A stretch of 53,350 nucleotides of DNA from an uncultured Christiangramia sp. (GTDB lineage Bacteria; Bacteroidota; Bacteroidia; Flavobacteriales; Flavobacteriaceae). The DNA is taken from assembly GCF_913046405.1 (NCBI RefSeq), contig NZ_CAJWRQ010000008.1, positions 1-53,350 of the forward strand, in the 5' to 3' direction. The stretch's first letter is position 1. Every line of letters begins with the position of its first letter. The notes beneath the pieces were generated by a model. The model saw nothing but the letters and a program-made list of their open reading frames with translations. It did no database searches and was not told where the DNA came from. A program made the position numbers and the translations under genes. Below, in pieces: positions 35,398 to 43,689 of the stretch.

Positions 35398-36912
35398 CTA
35401 AAATGTTTCCACAGGTTGGTTCTCCACTTGATGTTCATTTAGAAGTTGTTCGTAAACATCTTCATATTGCCTTATAAATTTCGAGATCGTAAAGTGATCC
35501 AATACGCGTTGTCTTGCGTGGGTTGCCATTTTCGAGCGTAATTCATGGTTCTGTAATAATTCTATGACTCTATGCCCGATTTCCTGGGCATTTTTCGGTT
35601 TACATAAAAAGCCGCTGTTTTCGTCGAGCGCTTCCTTAACTCCACCTACATCTGTAGAAACAACCGGAACACCACAACTCATACTTTCAATCACTGTAAA
35701 AGGAAAACCTTCAGAAATAGAAGTAAGAATAGAAAGATCACCTTCCGGGAAAATATTATGCGAATCGCTTCTAGGTCCCATAAATATAAAATTCTCCTTT
35801 ATTCCCAGTTCTTCGATTAAATGCAGACAGGTATCTGTATATTCGGGAACCGCTTTATCATCGCCATAAATTAGATATTGAATATCTGGAATTGATTTTT
35901 GAACTACGGCACACGACCTGATCATGGTGATCACATCTTTAAGCTCGAAGATCCTGGCAGCTGCGACAACCGTCGGAACATTTTTGAGATGGTCTGGTTT
36001 TGGTTTTGGTTTAAATTTATCAGAATCAATCCCATTATATATGATCGAAATCTTGCTGGGATCTGCTCCATACATTTTCTCCCATTTAATATTGAATTTA
36101 TTTACTGAGACAATAGCTTCAGACTTATAATAGGCCAACCTTGCTATAGCTTCTGAAAAGCGTGTTAATAAACGTTTCAGAAAAAATGGATATTCAGAAT
36201 TGTTTAAGGCGAGTAGTCGCTCTCTTATAAAAACACCGTGCTCGGTAAGCATGATTTTCGTGCCATACTTATAATGTGCGATCAAAGCCGGTATCACAGG
36301 AAATCCTGAAAGGGTTAGATGCGCGATATCACATTTAGGGACATCGGTGATGGCCAGTGGAATTAAAAACCTATAGATCCATCGAAGCCCAATGGTAATA
36401 TCTATCAAAGCTGCATCTGGATTATAGTCCCTTACAATATACTGGGACATGATCTCACGGTAAGCCTTCCAAACAGGTTCACTTCGCATCGTTTCCTTGT
36501 AATCATAATCTTCAAAGTATAACCACAGAGCTCTAAAAACCTCATCCAGATGTTCAACCTCGAGATTATCATCATAAATTAAATGCAACAATTTTGAAAA
36601 AACCGGCACAAATTCACGCTCCACAATCTCATTCGTGGTCCATTCCTTTTTAGCTACGGTTTTGTAATATTCGTCCCCATAGCTAATATAATCATAAGGT
36701 TCATCTGGAGTCCATAATGGAACCTGAACTACCTGGGTAATATTAGGGCTTAGGTCATATTTTGGTGTAGTTTCAAAATTGGCATTAATGGAGTACAATT
36801 TAAAATTCACGTTGCTTACCTGGCTACATAATAGATGCGCCCAGGTAGAAACTCCACCACCATTGAAAGGATAGGTTCCTTCCAACACCAACATTACCGA
36901 CTGCTTCCCCAT
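35398..36912 (-). CDS. pelF: PelF-like GT4 glycosyltransferase
   Basis: A 504-residue cytosolic glycosyltransferase. The ATG at 36912 was chosen because the PelF start VMLVLEGTYPFNGGGVSTWA then falls at residues 6-25, as in the family; an ATG 30 bases upstream adds nothing recognisable. Two Rossmann-like halves are visible. NGIDSDKFKPKP marks the linker region and SEGFPFTVIESMSCGVPVV gives the GT4 E-x7-E motif near residue 400. In Pel systems PelF uses UDP-GalNAc/GlcNAc to build the polymer. It is first in the five-gene operon. The upstream 345 bases hold no convincing promoter. Confidence 0.85.
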   Translation of the reverse strand: MGKQSVMLVLEGTYPFNGGGVSTWAHLLCSQVSNVNFKLYSINANFETTPKYDLSPNITQVVQVPLWTPDEPYDYISYGDEYYKTVAKKEWTTNEIVEREFVPVFSKLLHLIYDDNLEVEHLDEVFRALWLYFEDYDYKETMRSEPVWKAYREIMSQYIVRDYNPDAALIDITIGLRWIYRFLIPLAITDVPKCDIAHLTLSGFPVIPALIAHYKYGTKIMLTEHGVFIRERLLALNNSEYPFFLKRLLTRFSEAIARLAYYKSEAIVSVNKFNIKWEKMYGADPSKISIIYNGIDSDKFKPKPKPDHLKNVPTVVAAARIFELKDVITMIRSCAVVQKSIPDIQYLIYGDDKAVPEYTDTCLHLIEELGIKENFIFMGPRSDSHNIFPEGDLSILTSISEGFPFTVIESMSCGVPVVSTDVGGVKEALDENSGFLCKPKNAQEIGHRVIELLQNHELRSKMATHARQRVLDHFTISKFIRQYEDVYEQLLNEHQVENQPVETF

Positions 36913-37257
36913 AGCTATCCTGTAAGAATTCCGAAAATACAATTAAAATTATAGAATAATGACGTCCTGAATTTAATCTAATGGATTGAAACACGCTTTA
37001 AACGCACGGGAAATCTACGTATGAAATACTTTTTTAGATTCCTGCGAGCTCGTATAATTTTGTTATATTTTCGCTGCTATAAGAAAGCGACTTTGTGACC
37101 AATAAACTCCTCAGAAAATCATCTCATCTAAAAATGCGAAATAGTTAAAGACATTGATATAACTATCTTAATATTCTGACCTTAAAAGAATAAATTGATT
37201 GAAAAAATGAGAAATCCTTATAGCTTTCGAGAAAATTCCTGATAGATTTTTGTTTTA
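36913..37257. other. Intergenic region upstream of the Pel-like operon
   Basis: About 345 AT-rich bases with no credible gene. A plus-strand TAATTTTG at 37055-37062, inside ATAATTTTGT, matches the -7 region of the alkene reductase gene, so it may be a relic of the promoter of the truncated copy that follows. A weak minus-strand TATTTTCG (36939-36932) could serve pelF. Confidence 0.4.
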
Positions 37258-37449
37258 GAAAAAGGGAATGAAGTTATTGAAGATGTTGATGCAGATCTTT
37301 TTGCCTTCCGAAAACCATTTATCTCTAATCCAGATCTTGCTAAAAAAATTGGACAGGATGTTGAAATGGACTCCTGGAATGAGGATACTTTCTACTCGGA
37401 AGGAGCAAATACCGACAACGAGGTAAAACCGAAAGCTGCAGTACTTTAG
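37258..37449 (+). pseudogene. Truncated 3' fragment of an alkene reductase gene
   Basis: 63 in-frame codons and a stop that match the last 67 codons of the gene at 25838-26953: EKGNEVIED, DADLFAF, KPFISNPDLA, MDSWNEDTFYS and AAVL recur in order. Two gaps of 6 and 3 bases keep the frame, and the final CAG codon has become TAG. No start codon or upstream domain is present, so the fragment is non-functional. The frame-preserving gaps suggest the sequence diverged while still part of a working gene, before truncation. Confidence 0.85.
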
Positions 37450-37474
37450 TAAAAAACCTGAAGTTTAACACTAT

Positions 37475-37511
37475 AAAAAAGTCCTTCAGAATTATCTGAA
37501 GGACTTTTTTT
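37475..37511. terminator. Terminator copy between the reductase fragment and the SDR gene
   Basis: AGTCCTTCAGA-ATTA-TCTGAAGGACT (37480-37505) is flanked by A-run and T-run. It is nearly identical to the terminator at 26973-27011. On the minus strand it now ends the SDR transcript. Confidence 0.9.
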
Positions 37512-37532
37512 ACTTCGGCATAAACATCTCAA

Positions 37533-38276
37533 CTAGAATTCCTGAACTGTAGGTCTAATTACGATCTCATTCACGTCTACCTCATTTGGTTGCTCAATAG
37601 CATACGCTATAGCTCTGGCAATAGAGTCTCCAGGAATTGCCTGCTTGTAAAACTCTTTTACGTTTTCTGAACTTTCATCATGGCTTGAACCATATTTTAA
37701 TTCAGAATCTATAGCTCCAGGTTCTATGGTTGTTGTTCTTATGTTCCCACCAACCTCATGACGTAAACCATCAGTAATTGCTCTTACCGCATATTTAGTT
37801 CCGCTGTAAACGGTTCCTCCAGGACTAAATACTTTAATTCCTGCAACTGAAGAAAGATTTATAAAGTGGCCAAATCCCTGTTCATGGAATACTGGTAGCG
37901 CTGCGGAAATCCCGTAAAGCACACCCTTTACATTGATATCGATCATTTTATCCCACTCCTCCACTTTATCTTCAGCAAGAGGTGCGATAGCCATTAATCC
38001 GGCATTATTGATAAGAACATCAATTTTTCCATATTCTTTTTTACTAAGTCTAATGAGATTTTTCAGGTCTTCTCTTTTAGTAACGTCAGTCTCCACTACC
38101 AGCGCTTCACCTCCATCTTTTCTGATATCTTCAGCAATGGCATCCAATTTTTCCTTACGTCTTGCGGCAATAACTACCTTTGCTCCTCGTGAAGCTAAAT
38201 GACGGGCTGTATTTTCCCCAAGTCCACTACTACCTCCTGTTATTATTACTACTTTACCTTTAATATTATCTTCCAT
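37533..38276 (-). CDS. Short-chain dehydrogenase/reductase
   Basis: A 247-residue classical SDR. The cofactor motif TGGSSGLGENTA is at about 14-25, with basic ARRKEK after the second strand favouring NADP(H). NNAG is near 90, a Ser in INLSSVAG near 142, and the catalytic YSGTK near 156. The family oxidises or reduces alcohols and carbonyls; the substrate is unknown. A -7-like TATTTTTG lies 35 bases upstream. Confidence 0.92.
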   Translation of the reverse strand: MEDNIKGKVVIITGGSSGLGENTARHLASRGAKVVIAARRKEKLDAIAEDIRKDGGEALVVETDVTKREDLKNLIRLSKKEYGKIDVLINNAGLMAIAPLAEDKVEEWDKMIDINVKGVLYGISAALPVFHEQGFGHFINLSSVAGIKVFSPGGTVYSGTKYAVRAITDGLRHEVGGNIRTTTIEPGAIDSELKYGSSHDESSENVKEFYKQAIPGDSIARAIAYAIEQPNEVDVNEIVIRPTVQEF

Positions 38277-38311
38277 AATTGTGATTTTTAGATTTCTTTT
38301 AAATTCGGAAA

Positions 38312-38319
38312 CAAAAATA
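38312..38319 (-). promoter_or_regulatory. Possible -7 element for the SDR gene
   Basis: Minus-strand TATTTTTG fits TAnnTTTG; no clear -33 element. Confidence 0.4.
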
Positions 38320-38456
38320 CGAGGGGATATGGAGCTGTATAAATTTGGCGAGTGGGTTTGTAAATATTTTAACCTGGTTGATTGATCTGGGTTAATAATG
38401 TTACCTTAAAACAGAATTTTTAAAGACAATTGATCTCCTTAACTGAATGAATGAAA

Positions 38457-38663
38457 TTAGACGGTTTGCTCTTCTGAAGTAGTAGTTTTAATTCCAGAGA
38501 TGGTAGTATCATGTTTTCGACCGAATCTACCGGTTATAGTCCATCCTATACCGAGACCCAGCATGACCCCTGAAACTAAATGAAAATTTGTACTTGTGCT
38601 CAGGTAGCCAATGAGGATTCCAAAGGTGATCATCCCCAATCCCAACAACCTCACTTTATTCAT
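38457..38663 (-). CDS. Small two-helix membrane protein
   Basis: A 68-residue protein with two hydrophobic segments (about 6-22 and 27-45: LGLGMITFGILIGYL and LVSGVMLGLGIGWTITG) and a short polar tail with Thr/Ser. The helices are glycine-rich. No family recognised. It is isolated between the SDR and the DUF3124 gene. The coding call rests on the good start context and the sensible membrane pattern. Confidence 0.5.
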   Translation of the reverse strand: MNKVRLLGLGMITFGILIGYLSTSTNFHLVSGVMLGLGIGWTITGRFGRKHDTTISGIKTTTSEEQTV

Positions 38664-38840
38664 GACGCAATTTATTATGGTCTTAATAAATGCGGATTAG
38701 GGCTGGCATTTGTAGGTTTAGACCTGATTTGGATGGTAAATTTAGGCATTAAATCCTGAGAAATGAAAAAAATATCCGTTAAAATACTAGTATTCAACGA
38801 TCAAGTTAACGGTGGAACCTCTATTTTCTTAAAATAGTAA

Positions 38841-39371
38841 TTATTTAGTACGAATTCCCTGTGTAGTAAAAGAAAGGCCCTGCTGCCCGGAAGTGGAGAT
38901 CATCACAGCATCGAATACCGGCTCGGTAGTATTCAGATCTGCCTGCCAGTCAAACACAAAGTTAGCCCCGGTTCCACCAGACTTATCGGTTTCATCGATC
39001 ACAATTTCAATCGTCTCCAGTGGCGCGATATAAATAGGAGCATCAAAATAAGTTCGGATGAGCTTTCCATTAGTCGCGTAATAGTCGGCTCTTTCAACAT
39101 AAATCGTATCCTCACGACTGGTGTTCCTCATGCTAATGGTCGCAGTTAGATCATGAGTGATATGTTCTGTCTGACTATAGATTTCAGAATAAATAGAGAG
39201 ATAAGTTTCACCGGAAGCCAAGGAATCATTCTGCGGAATAGCAATTTGTCTCGACTCCCAACTTATAGGATCTATAGAACTAATCTCCTTCTTATCCTCG
39301 CAGGATTGCAGCGCCAGAAAAACTATCAGAAGGCCGAAGAAATGTTTATATGGATATTTTATTTTAGTCAT
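38841..39371 (-). CDS. DUF3124 lipoprotein
   Basis: A 176-residue lipoprotein. The lipobox ALQSC puts the lipid cysteine at C24, followed by EDKKEISS. The DUF3124 core is recognisable: ATISMRNTSREDTIYVERADYY, TNGKLIRTYFDAPIYIAPLETIEIVID and KSGGTGANFVFDWQA, then VMISTSGQQGLSFTTQG. It has a beta-sandwich character. Function unknown. It lies 18 bases downstream of marC on the same strand. Confidence 0.85.
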   Translation of the reverse strand: MTKIKYPYKHFFGLLIVFLALQSCEDKKEISSIDPISWESRQIAIPQNDSLASGETYLSIYSEIYSQTEHITHDLTATISMRNTSREDTIYVERADYYATNGKLIRTYFDAPIYIAPLETIEIVIDETDKSGGTGANFVFDWQADLNTTEPVFDAVMISTSGQQGLSFTTQGIRTK

Positions 39372-39389
39372 ATCAAATGGGCTATCAGG

Positions 39390-40004
39390 CTATTTTAAAA
39401 CTACAAAAAAGTCTCTTAATCCTGCCAGTATGGATTGGGTTGCGTAGGCTGCCAGGATTAGCCCCATGATCTTACTTACCACAGTGATCCCATATTCTCC
39501 CACATGATCTTTCACTCGATTAGCTGTTAATAGCAATATGCAAGTTATAGTGATAACCACGAGAACCAACGCCGTGGTCACAGCCTGTTGCTGTATTGTA
39601 TATAGATTATTATCTGTCATTAGCACTACTGCCATGATCGCACCTGGAGAAGCAATAGATGGGATGGCAACTGGAAAGATCACCACATGCTTGTAATCTT
39701 TGATAAGACCTTTTTCAGATTCAGGTTTTCCATCACCAAAGATCATTGTAAGGGCGAACAAGAAAAGGATCACGCCCCCTGAGATCTGAAAAGCATCCAG
39801 GGAAACATCCATTCCATCAAGAACAAGCTGTCCTACAATAATAAAGAACAGTAGTATTAGAAATGCAATAATAGAAGCTCTGATCGCGACTGTCTTACGT
39901 TTCTTTTCCGGAATGTTCTTGGTTGCTTCCAGATAAACCGGTACCGAACCAAGCGGATCGATCACGGCAATAAAGAAGAAAATAGTAGTTATGATTTCGT
40001 TCAT
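39390..40004 (-). CDS. MarC-family integral membrane protein
   Basis: A 204-residue UPF0056/MarC protein with six membrane helices. The start at 40004 (MNEIITTIFFFIAVIDPLGS) was chosen over an ATG 18 bases upstream. Family marks are AVIDPLGSVPVYLEAT, GGVILFLFALTMIFGD, and the central VAIPSIASPGAIMAVVLM. Despite the name, MarC is not shown to confer multiple antibiotic resistance; function is unknown. Confidence 0.9.
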   Translation of the reverse strand: MNEIITTIFFFIAVIDPLGSVPVYLEATKNIPEKKRKTVAIRASIIAFLILLFFIIVGQLVLDGMDVSLDAFQISGGVILFLFALTMIFGDGKPESEKGLIKDYKHVVIFPVAIPSIASPGAIMAVVLMTDNNLYTIQQQAVTTALVLVVITITCILLLTANRVKDHVGEYGITVVSKIMGLILAAYATQSILAGLRDFFVVLK

Positions 40005-40277
40005 TGTTCCAATGTCTGGCAACTAAATTAAATAAATGGATCGGAATTTAGGTTCAATTACCAATTGTATCGCCTTATACTCACAAGTTGTGCGATATTA
40101 TCATATTGAATAGCTCGAAGAGGTAAAAGAATATAAATGAATTTCGCAATAAGTAAGTTTTGCTATCACACTTCAAAATGTTCTATCGATCTTAAAGTCA
40201 ATGGAAGCCTCAATCAGCTGCACCATTATTTCAGTAAGAACAGGTATAATAGTTCTCAAATATTCAACTGGCTTTCT

Positions 40278-40703
40278 TCAATTCATAATAAGATGCCGTG
40301 CAATATCGATCAAAGATCTCTGCGATTCGTTCCCTATCCTGTATTGAAACATGTTTAATATCAAAAATTGATGTTTTTCCGTAGCGACCAATAATAATAA
40401 GTTCACTTTCTGTAATTTCAACCGAACGAATCTTTTCAAAAGTAAACTGCTTCCCCAGATTCCCTTCATTTTAATATTTATTCCAAGTTTGTTCCAGGAA
40501 ACTACCGACTTGTTAAATATCATTCGGCTCCAGAATAGTAAAAGAATCAAATGAGCGCTGAATAATAGTACGCTATCGAATCTTCCAAACATATCATTGA
40601 AATAATCTACGCCGTACAACACGAGGCACACTAACGCCAGAGAGATAAATATCTTGCTTGACCTACCGTGTATCTTGTGAAATAACACTTTCTTCTTGTG
40701 CAT
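40278..40703 (-). CDS. Hypothetical membrane protein, PH-like
   Basis: A 141-residue protein. A basic N-terminus (MHKKKVLFHKIHGRSSK) precedes two membrane helices (about 17-33 and 42-60). A soluble C-terminal part follows, with short strands resembling a bacterial PH-like domain: LGINIKMKGIWGSSLLLKRF, then QFLILNMFQYR. The family is not certain. It stands alone in a region of small genes. Confidence 0.5.
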   Translation of the reverse strand: MHKKKVLFHKIHGRSSKIFISLALVCLVLYGVDYFNDMFGRFDSVLLFSAHLILLLFWSRMIFNKSVVSWNKLGINIKMKGIWGSSLLLKRFVRLKLQKVNLLLLVATEKHQFLILNMFQYRIGNESQRSLIDIARHLIMN

Positions 40704-40892
40704 ACTGAATGAATAAACAGCGTAATTTTAATGATTAGTATTTCGACTTACTAATCTACAAATCAATTAACCATAAGATAATACTGCAGAAAAGATATTA
40801 ATAATTTCTGAACCTTTAGCTCTGGATGCAGGTATACATTTGCCCTCAAATTTGAGCTATGAGGTTGAAATTATTCAGGGAGCATTTTTCGC

Positions 40893-40900
40893 TATCTTTG
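40893..40900 (+). promoter_or_regulatory. -7 element for the small Cys/His protein gene
   Basis: TATCTTTG followed by C is an exact Bacteroidota -7 box, 15 bases before the ATG at 40916. It rules out the upstream ATG at 40859 as the main start. Confidence 0.55.
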
Positions 40901-40915
40901 CCCAAAAGGAAGGGA

Positions 40916-41152
40916 ATGTTTTGCTTTTATCTTGAGAACAGAAAACGCTTTGGTAACCAACATGTGGTTCACCTTAAAAGCTGTGATCTCCTGCCCGAAA
41001 AGACTGGAAGAACCAAACTTGGCTTTTTTAATGATTTCCAGGAACTGCATGCTCAGCATGATCCAGCTGAAGCTTCCTTGATGGCCTGTACTTATTGTTG
41101 CAAATCATTTCAACTTAATACTGACCAAAGGATCACACCTACAGAAAACTAA
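40916..41152 (+). CDS. Small Cys/His-containing protein
   Basis: A 78-residue protein. The ATG at 40916 has AGGAAGGGA just ahead (a plausible ribosome site) and a consensus -7 box 15 bases upstream. It contains HVVHLKSCDLLPEK, then LGFFNDFQE, and CTYCC. This arrangement resembles short Bacteroidota and firmicute proteins with a VHxxxCxxLP ... CxxC pattern that probably bind zinc. Ligands would be His/Cys in the first block and the CTYC pair. Function unknown. Confidence 0.6.
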   Translation: MFCFYLENRKRFGNQHVVHLKSCDLLPEKTGRTKLGFFNDFQELHAQHDPAEASLMACTYCCKSFQLNTDQRITPTEN

Positions 41153-41246
41153 TCCGTAATTAGCCGGTTTTCAACCACTTTCACTTTCACATTTATAACT
41201 TCTACAAATTTCTCAAACTTGCTACGAACACTTTGCTTTTAAAATC

Positions 41247-41254
41247 TATATTTG
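41247..41254 (+). promoter_or_regulatory. Possible -7 element for the DUF4494 gene
   Basis: TATATTTG followed by C matches TAnnTTTG, 24 bases before the start at 41279. Confidence 0.45.
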
Positions 41255-41278
41255 CCGACCCAAAAAAAGATTTTCATT

Positions 41279-41809
41279 ATGAGCGTAGTATGGTACGAGT
41301 GCAAAGTAAAGTATAGAAAGACCCATGAAACCGGGGAAAGTAAAGTAACTACTGAAACCTATCTTCTGGACGCTGTTTCTTATACGGAAGCTGAAGCAAG
41401 AATCACAGAAGAAATGAAGACTTACACAAGTGAGGAGTTCATGATCACCAATATCAAGGTGGCAAATCTATCTGAAGTTCATCCTTTTGAAAATTCAGAT
41501 CGATGGTTCAAGTCCAAGGTTTCGCTCATTAGTTATGATGATGAGAGTGGTAAAGAAAGAAAGTCTAATTTATACATGCTTATCCAGGCGAACGACGTCA
41601 AGCAGGCTTATGAAAATACGGAACAGGCGTTACAGGAAACTATGGGCGATTATAGCATTCCTGCAATTACTGAATCACCAATCCTGGATGTATTCCCATA
41701 TTTTTCAGATGAAGAAGAACCAACGGTAGATTCTGAAGTAACGGAAGAAATTGAAGAAACTGAAAAATCTGAAGTTGTAGAAGAGACTGAAGAAGTGCCT
41801 TCAGAATAA
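41279..41809 (+). CDS. DUF4494 family protein with acidic tail
   Basis: A 176-residue cytosolic protein. The start at 41279 (MSVVWYECKVKYRKTHETGE) matches the family N-terminus; an in-frame ATG at 41252 overlaps the -7 box. The core has ETYLLDAVSYTEAEARITEE, ITNIKVANLSEVHPF and a second strand-rich half, as in DUF4494. After about residue 140 comes a ~35-residue Glu-rich tail (EEIEETEKSEVVEETEEV) that looks disordered. Function unknown; the family is confined mostly to Bacteroidota. Confidence 0.87.
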   Translation: MSVVWYECKVKYRKTHETGESKVTTETYLLDAVSYTEAEARITEEMKTYTSEEFMITNIKVANLSEVHPFENSDRWFKSKVSLISYDDESGKERKSNLYMLIQANDVKQAYENTEQALQETMGDYSIPAITESPILDVFPYFSDEEEPTVDSEVTEEIEETEKSEVVEETEEVPSE

Positions 41810-41890
41810 GTTCCACTACTGAGGAATATTTCAGATTACACGGCAAAAGTGTGGAATTGTCACCCATGATTTTAATATAAGATCAAATTG

Positions 41891-41914
41891 AGCCCTGATT
41901 ACCAGGGCTTTTTT
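41891..41914 (+). terminator. Rho-independent terminator of the DUF4494 gene
   Basis: AGCCCTG-ATTAC-CAGGGCT (41891-41909) followed by a T-run. Confidence 0.88.
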
Positions 41915-41966
41915 AATGGCATAAGAGTTGCCTATATGAAAACCAATACGAATAAAAATCTGAAAT

Positions 41967-43379
41967 ATGAATACTAAAAAGAATTATGAAACTATTGCTG
42001 AAGAAGAACACGCTTCAGGAATAAATAAATTCTTACCAACCAAAAATCCGCTGAATACATGGGGAATCGTTGTGCTTATTAGCACTTTCATACTCATGAT
42101 AGGATCAGCATACCTTGTATATTTTCTGCAAAGAGATTTTACTGAGATCAATACTGCCAGAATGAATACTACCTGGGGTTATGCTTTCTTTATCCTAGCA
42201 TCTGCCCTGTTCTTATATCGAGGAGCATTTTTTATATATAATCTGGTGTTGTACTTCAAGTACAAGCCTATAGAATCTGTTTCTAACGAAGAGTTACCAA
42301 CCTGTACCGTGATCGTTCCAGCTTATAACGAGGGAAAACAGGTATATGCCACGCTTATGAGCCTGGCAGAAAGTGAATATCCTACAGAAAAACTACAATT
42401 ACTTGCTATTGATGACGGTAGTAAGGATGATACCTGGAGCTGGATGCAGAAAGCTAAAGAAGTTCTGGGTGATCGTGTAGCGATTTACCAGCAGCCTGAA
42501 AATAAAGGAAAAAGGCATGCATTGTACAGAGGTTTTAATCTTGGTACCGGTGAAGTTTTTGTGACCGTGGATAGTGATTCTGTAGTAAACGCAGATACTT
42601 TAAGAAACCTGGTAAGCCCATTTGTTGTTAATGAGAAATGTGGTGCCGTTGCAGGTAACATTAGAGTTCTGAATAACGAGAAAGCCTTACTTCCAAAGAT
42701 GTTAAACGTGAATTTCGTACTAAGTTTCGAATTTATGCGTTCTGCGGAAAGTACACTGGAATCTGTACTTTGTACTCCGGGAGCTCTAGCCGCTTACCGT
42801 GCCAGTGCAGTATTTGAATGTCTTCCTGAGTGGATCAACCAGACATTTATGGGGAAACCCTCAGATATTGGTGAAGACAGAGCTATGACCAATATGATCC
42901 TTAAACAGGGACAACACGTTCTTTTCCAGAGAAACGCGTATGCATACACTAATGTTCCTGAGCAATATAAAGGTCTTTATAAGATGTTTATTAGATGGGG
43001 ACGAAGTAATGTTCGTGAGAATATCGCCATGTCTAAATATGTATTTACTCAGTTTAGAGAAGGTTCAACTCTTGGATCAAGACTGTTGTTCATCAACCAG
43101 TTCCTGAAGATCATTATGAGTTATCCATTGATTATGATTATGCTATTTTTCGTAATCTCTCACCCACTTTTATTCCTTAGCTCAACATTTCTGGGAATTA
43201 TGGTTTACTCAAGTTTCCCGGTATTGTTCTATGCCAAGAGATATAAGCTTTCAGAATCATTGTGGGCTTACTCATACAGTATTCTACATACTTTTGGACT
43301 ATTCTGGATCACCCCTTACGCGATTGCGACCGCTAGCAGAAGTGGATGGTTAACCAGAGAACTAAGTGTGAAGAAATAA
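41967..43379 (+). CDS. Processive family 2 glycosyltransferase (polysaccharide synthase-like)
   Basis: A 470-residue membrane GT2 of the hyaluronan/PgaC-like kind. Two N-terminal helices (about 30-53 and 68-92) precede the GT-A domain: VIVPAYNEGKQ, LLAIDDGSKDDTW, VTVDSDSVVN (DxD), a GEDRAMTN acceptor loop, and MFIRWGRSN, which stands at the QxxRW position but lacks the Gln. Three to four C-terminal helices follow. This fold both polymerises and extrudes a beta-linked polymer. The product is unknown, and no export or deacetylase gene is adjacent. Confidence 0.85.
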   Translation: MNTKKNYETIAEEEHASGINKFLPTKNPLNTWGIVVLISTFILMIGSAYLVYFLQRDFTEINTARMNTTWGYAFFILASALFLYRGAFFIYNLVLYFKYKPIESVSNEELPTCTVIVPAYNEGKQVYATLMSLAESEYPTEKLQLLAIDDGSKDDTWSWMQKAKEVLGDRVAIYQQPENKGKRHALYRGFNLGTGEVFVTVDSDSVVNADTLRNLVSPFVVNEKCGAVAGNIRVLNNEKALLPKMLNVNFVLSFEFMRSAESTLESVLCTPGALAAYRASAVFECLPEWINQTFMGKPSDIGEDRAMTNMILKQGQHVLFQRNAYAYTNVPEQYKGLYKMFIRWGRSNVRENIAMSKYVFTQFREGSTLGSRLLFINQFLKIIMSYPLIMIMLFFVISHPLLFLSSTFLGIMVYSSFPVLFYAKRYKLSESLWAYSYSILHTFGLFWITPYAIATASRSGWLTRELSVKK

Positions 43380-43400
43380 CACTAAACCCCAACAACTAAG

Positions 43401-43436
43401 AAAAGAAAAGCGATCCTGTTTAGGATCGCTTTTTTT
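43401..43436. terminator. Terminator between GT2 and the fructan operon (bidirectional)
   Basis: AGCGATCCT-GTTT-AGGATCGCT (43409-43430) with T-run to 43436 and an A-rich run on the other side. It ends both the GT2 (+) and the CBU_0592-like (-) transcripts. Confidence 0.9.
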
Positions 43437-43447
43437 ATGATTCGGTT

Positions 43448-43681
43448 TTACATTTTGTACCGTATGAGACTGAAGAGTGAAACCGTAGCCCAGACCGCTT
43501 CCAGAATTATGAATGGAACGTAGTCCATTAAAACCGAAGCATAACAGGCCAAAGAGGCTCCTATCAAATTCAGTAAAATATAGATAAGGTCTTTGGTTCC
43601 AAGTTTTCCGGCAGCATTAAGCACATATGCCAGAAGAATTAGAAATACTCCTACTGAACCTATCCAGTCTATATAAGTCAT
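43448..43681 (-). CDS. CBU_0592-like small membrane protein
   Basis: A 77-residue protein with three short membrane helices: IDWIGSVGVFLILLAYVLNA, DLIYILLNLIGASLACYASV, and IILEAVWATVSLFSLI. This pattern fits the CBU_0592 family. Function unknown. It is the last gene of the fructan operon, 8 bases after the fructokinase gene. Confidence 0.75.
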   Translation of the reverse strand: MTYIDWIGSVGVFLILLAYVLNAAGKLGTKDLIYILLNLIGASLACYASVLMDYVPFIILEAVWATVSLFSLIRYKM

Positions 43682-43689
43682 GCTCAGTA

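Larger units (their letters stand above)
37258..37511 (+). repeat. Right copy of the direct repeat flanking the Pel-like operon
   Basis: The truncated reductase fragment with its 3' stretch (AAGTTTAA shared) and terminator, parallel to 26750-27011. Together they bracket about 10.2 kb containing the Pel-like operon. Confidence 0.8.

Noticed and set aside
27081..36912. Transposon or phage origin of the Pel-like island
   Set aside because: No transposase, integrase, terminal inverted repeats or tRNA attachment site could be found; only the gene-end direct repeats support transfer.
40137..40358. 73-codon plus-strand ORF
   Set aside because: Its 3' part is antisense to the 141-residue membrane protein gene, and it shows no recognisable domain or start signal.
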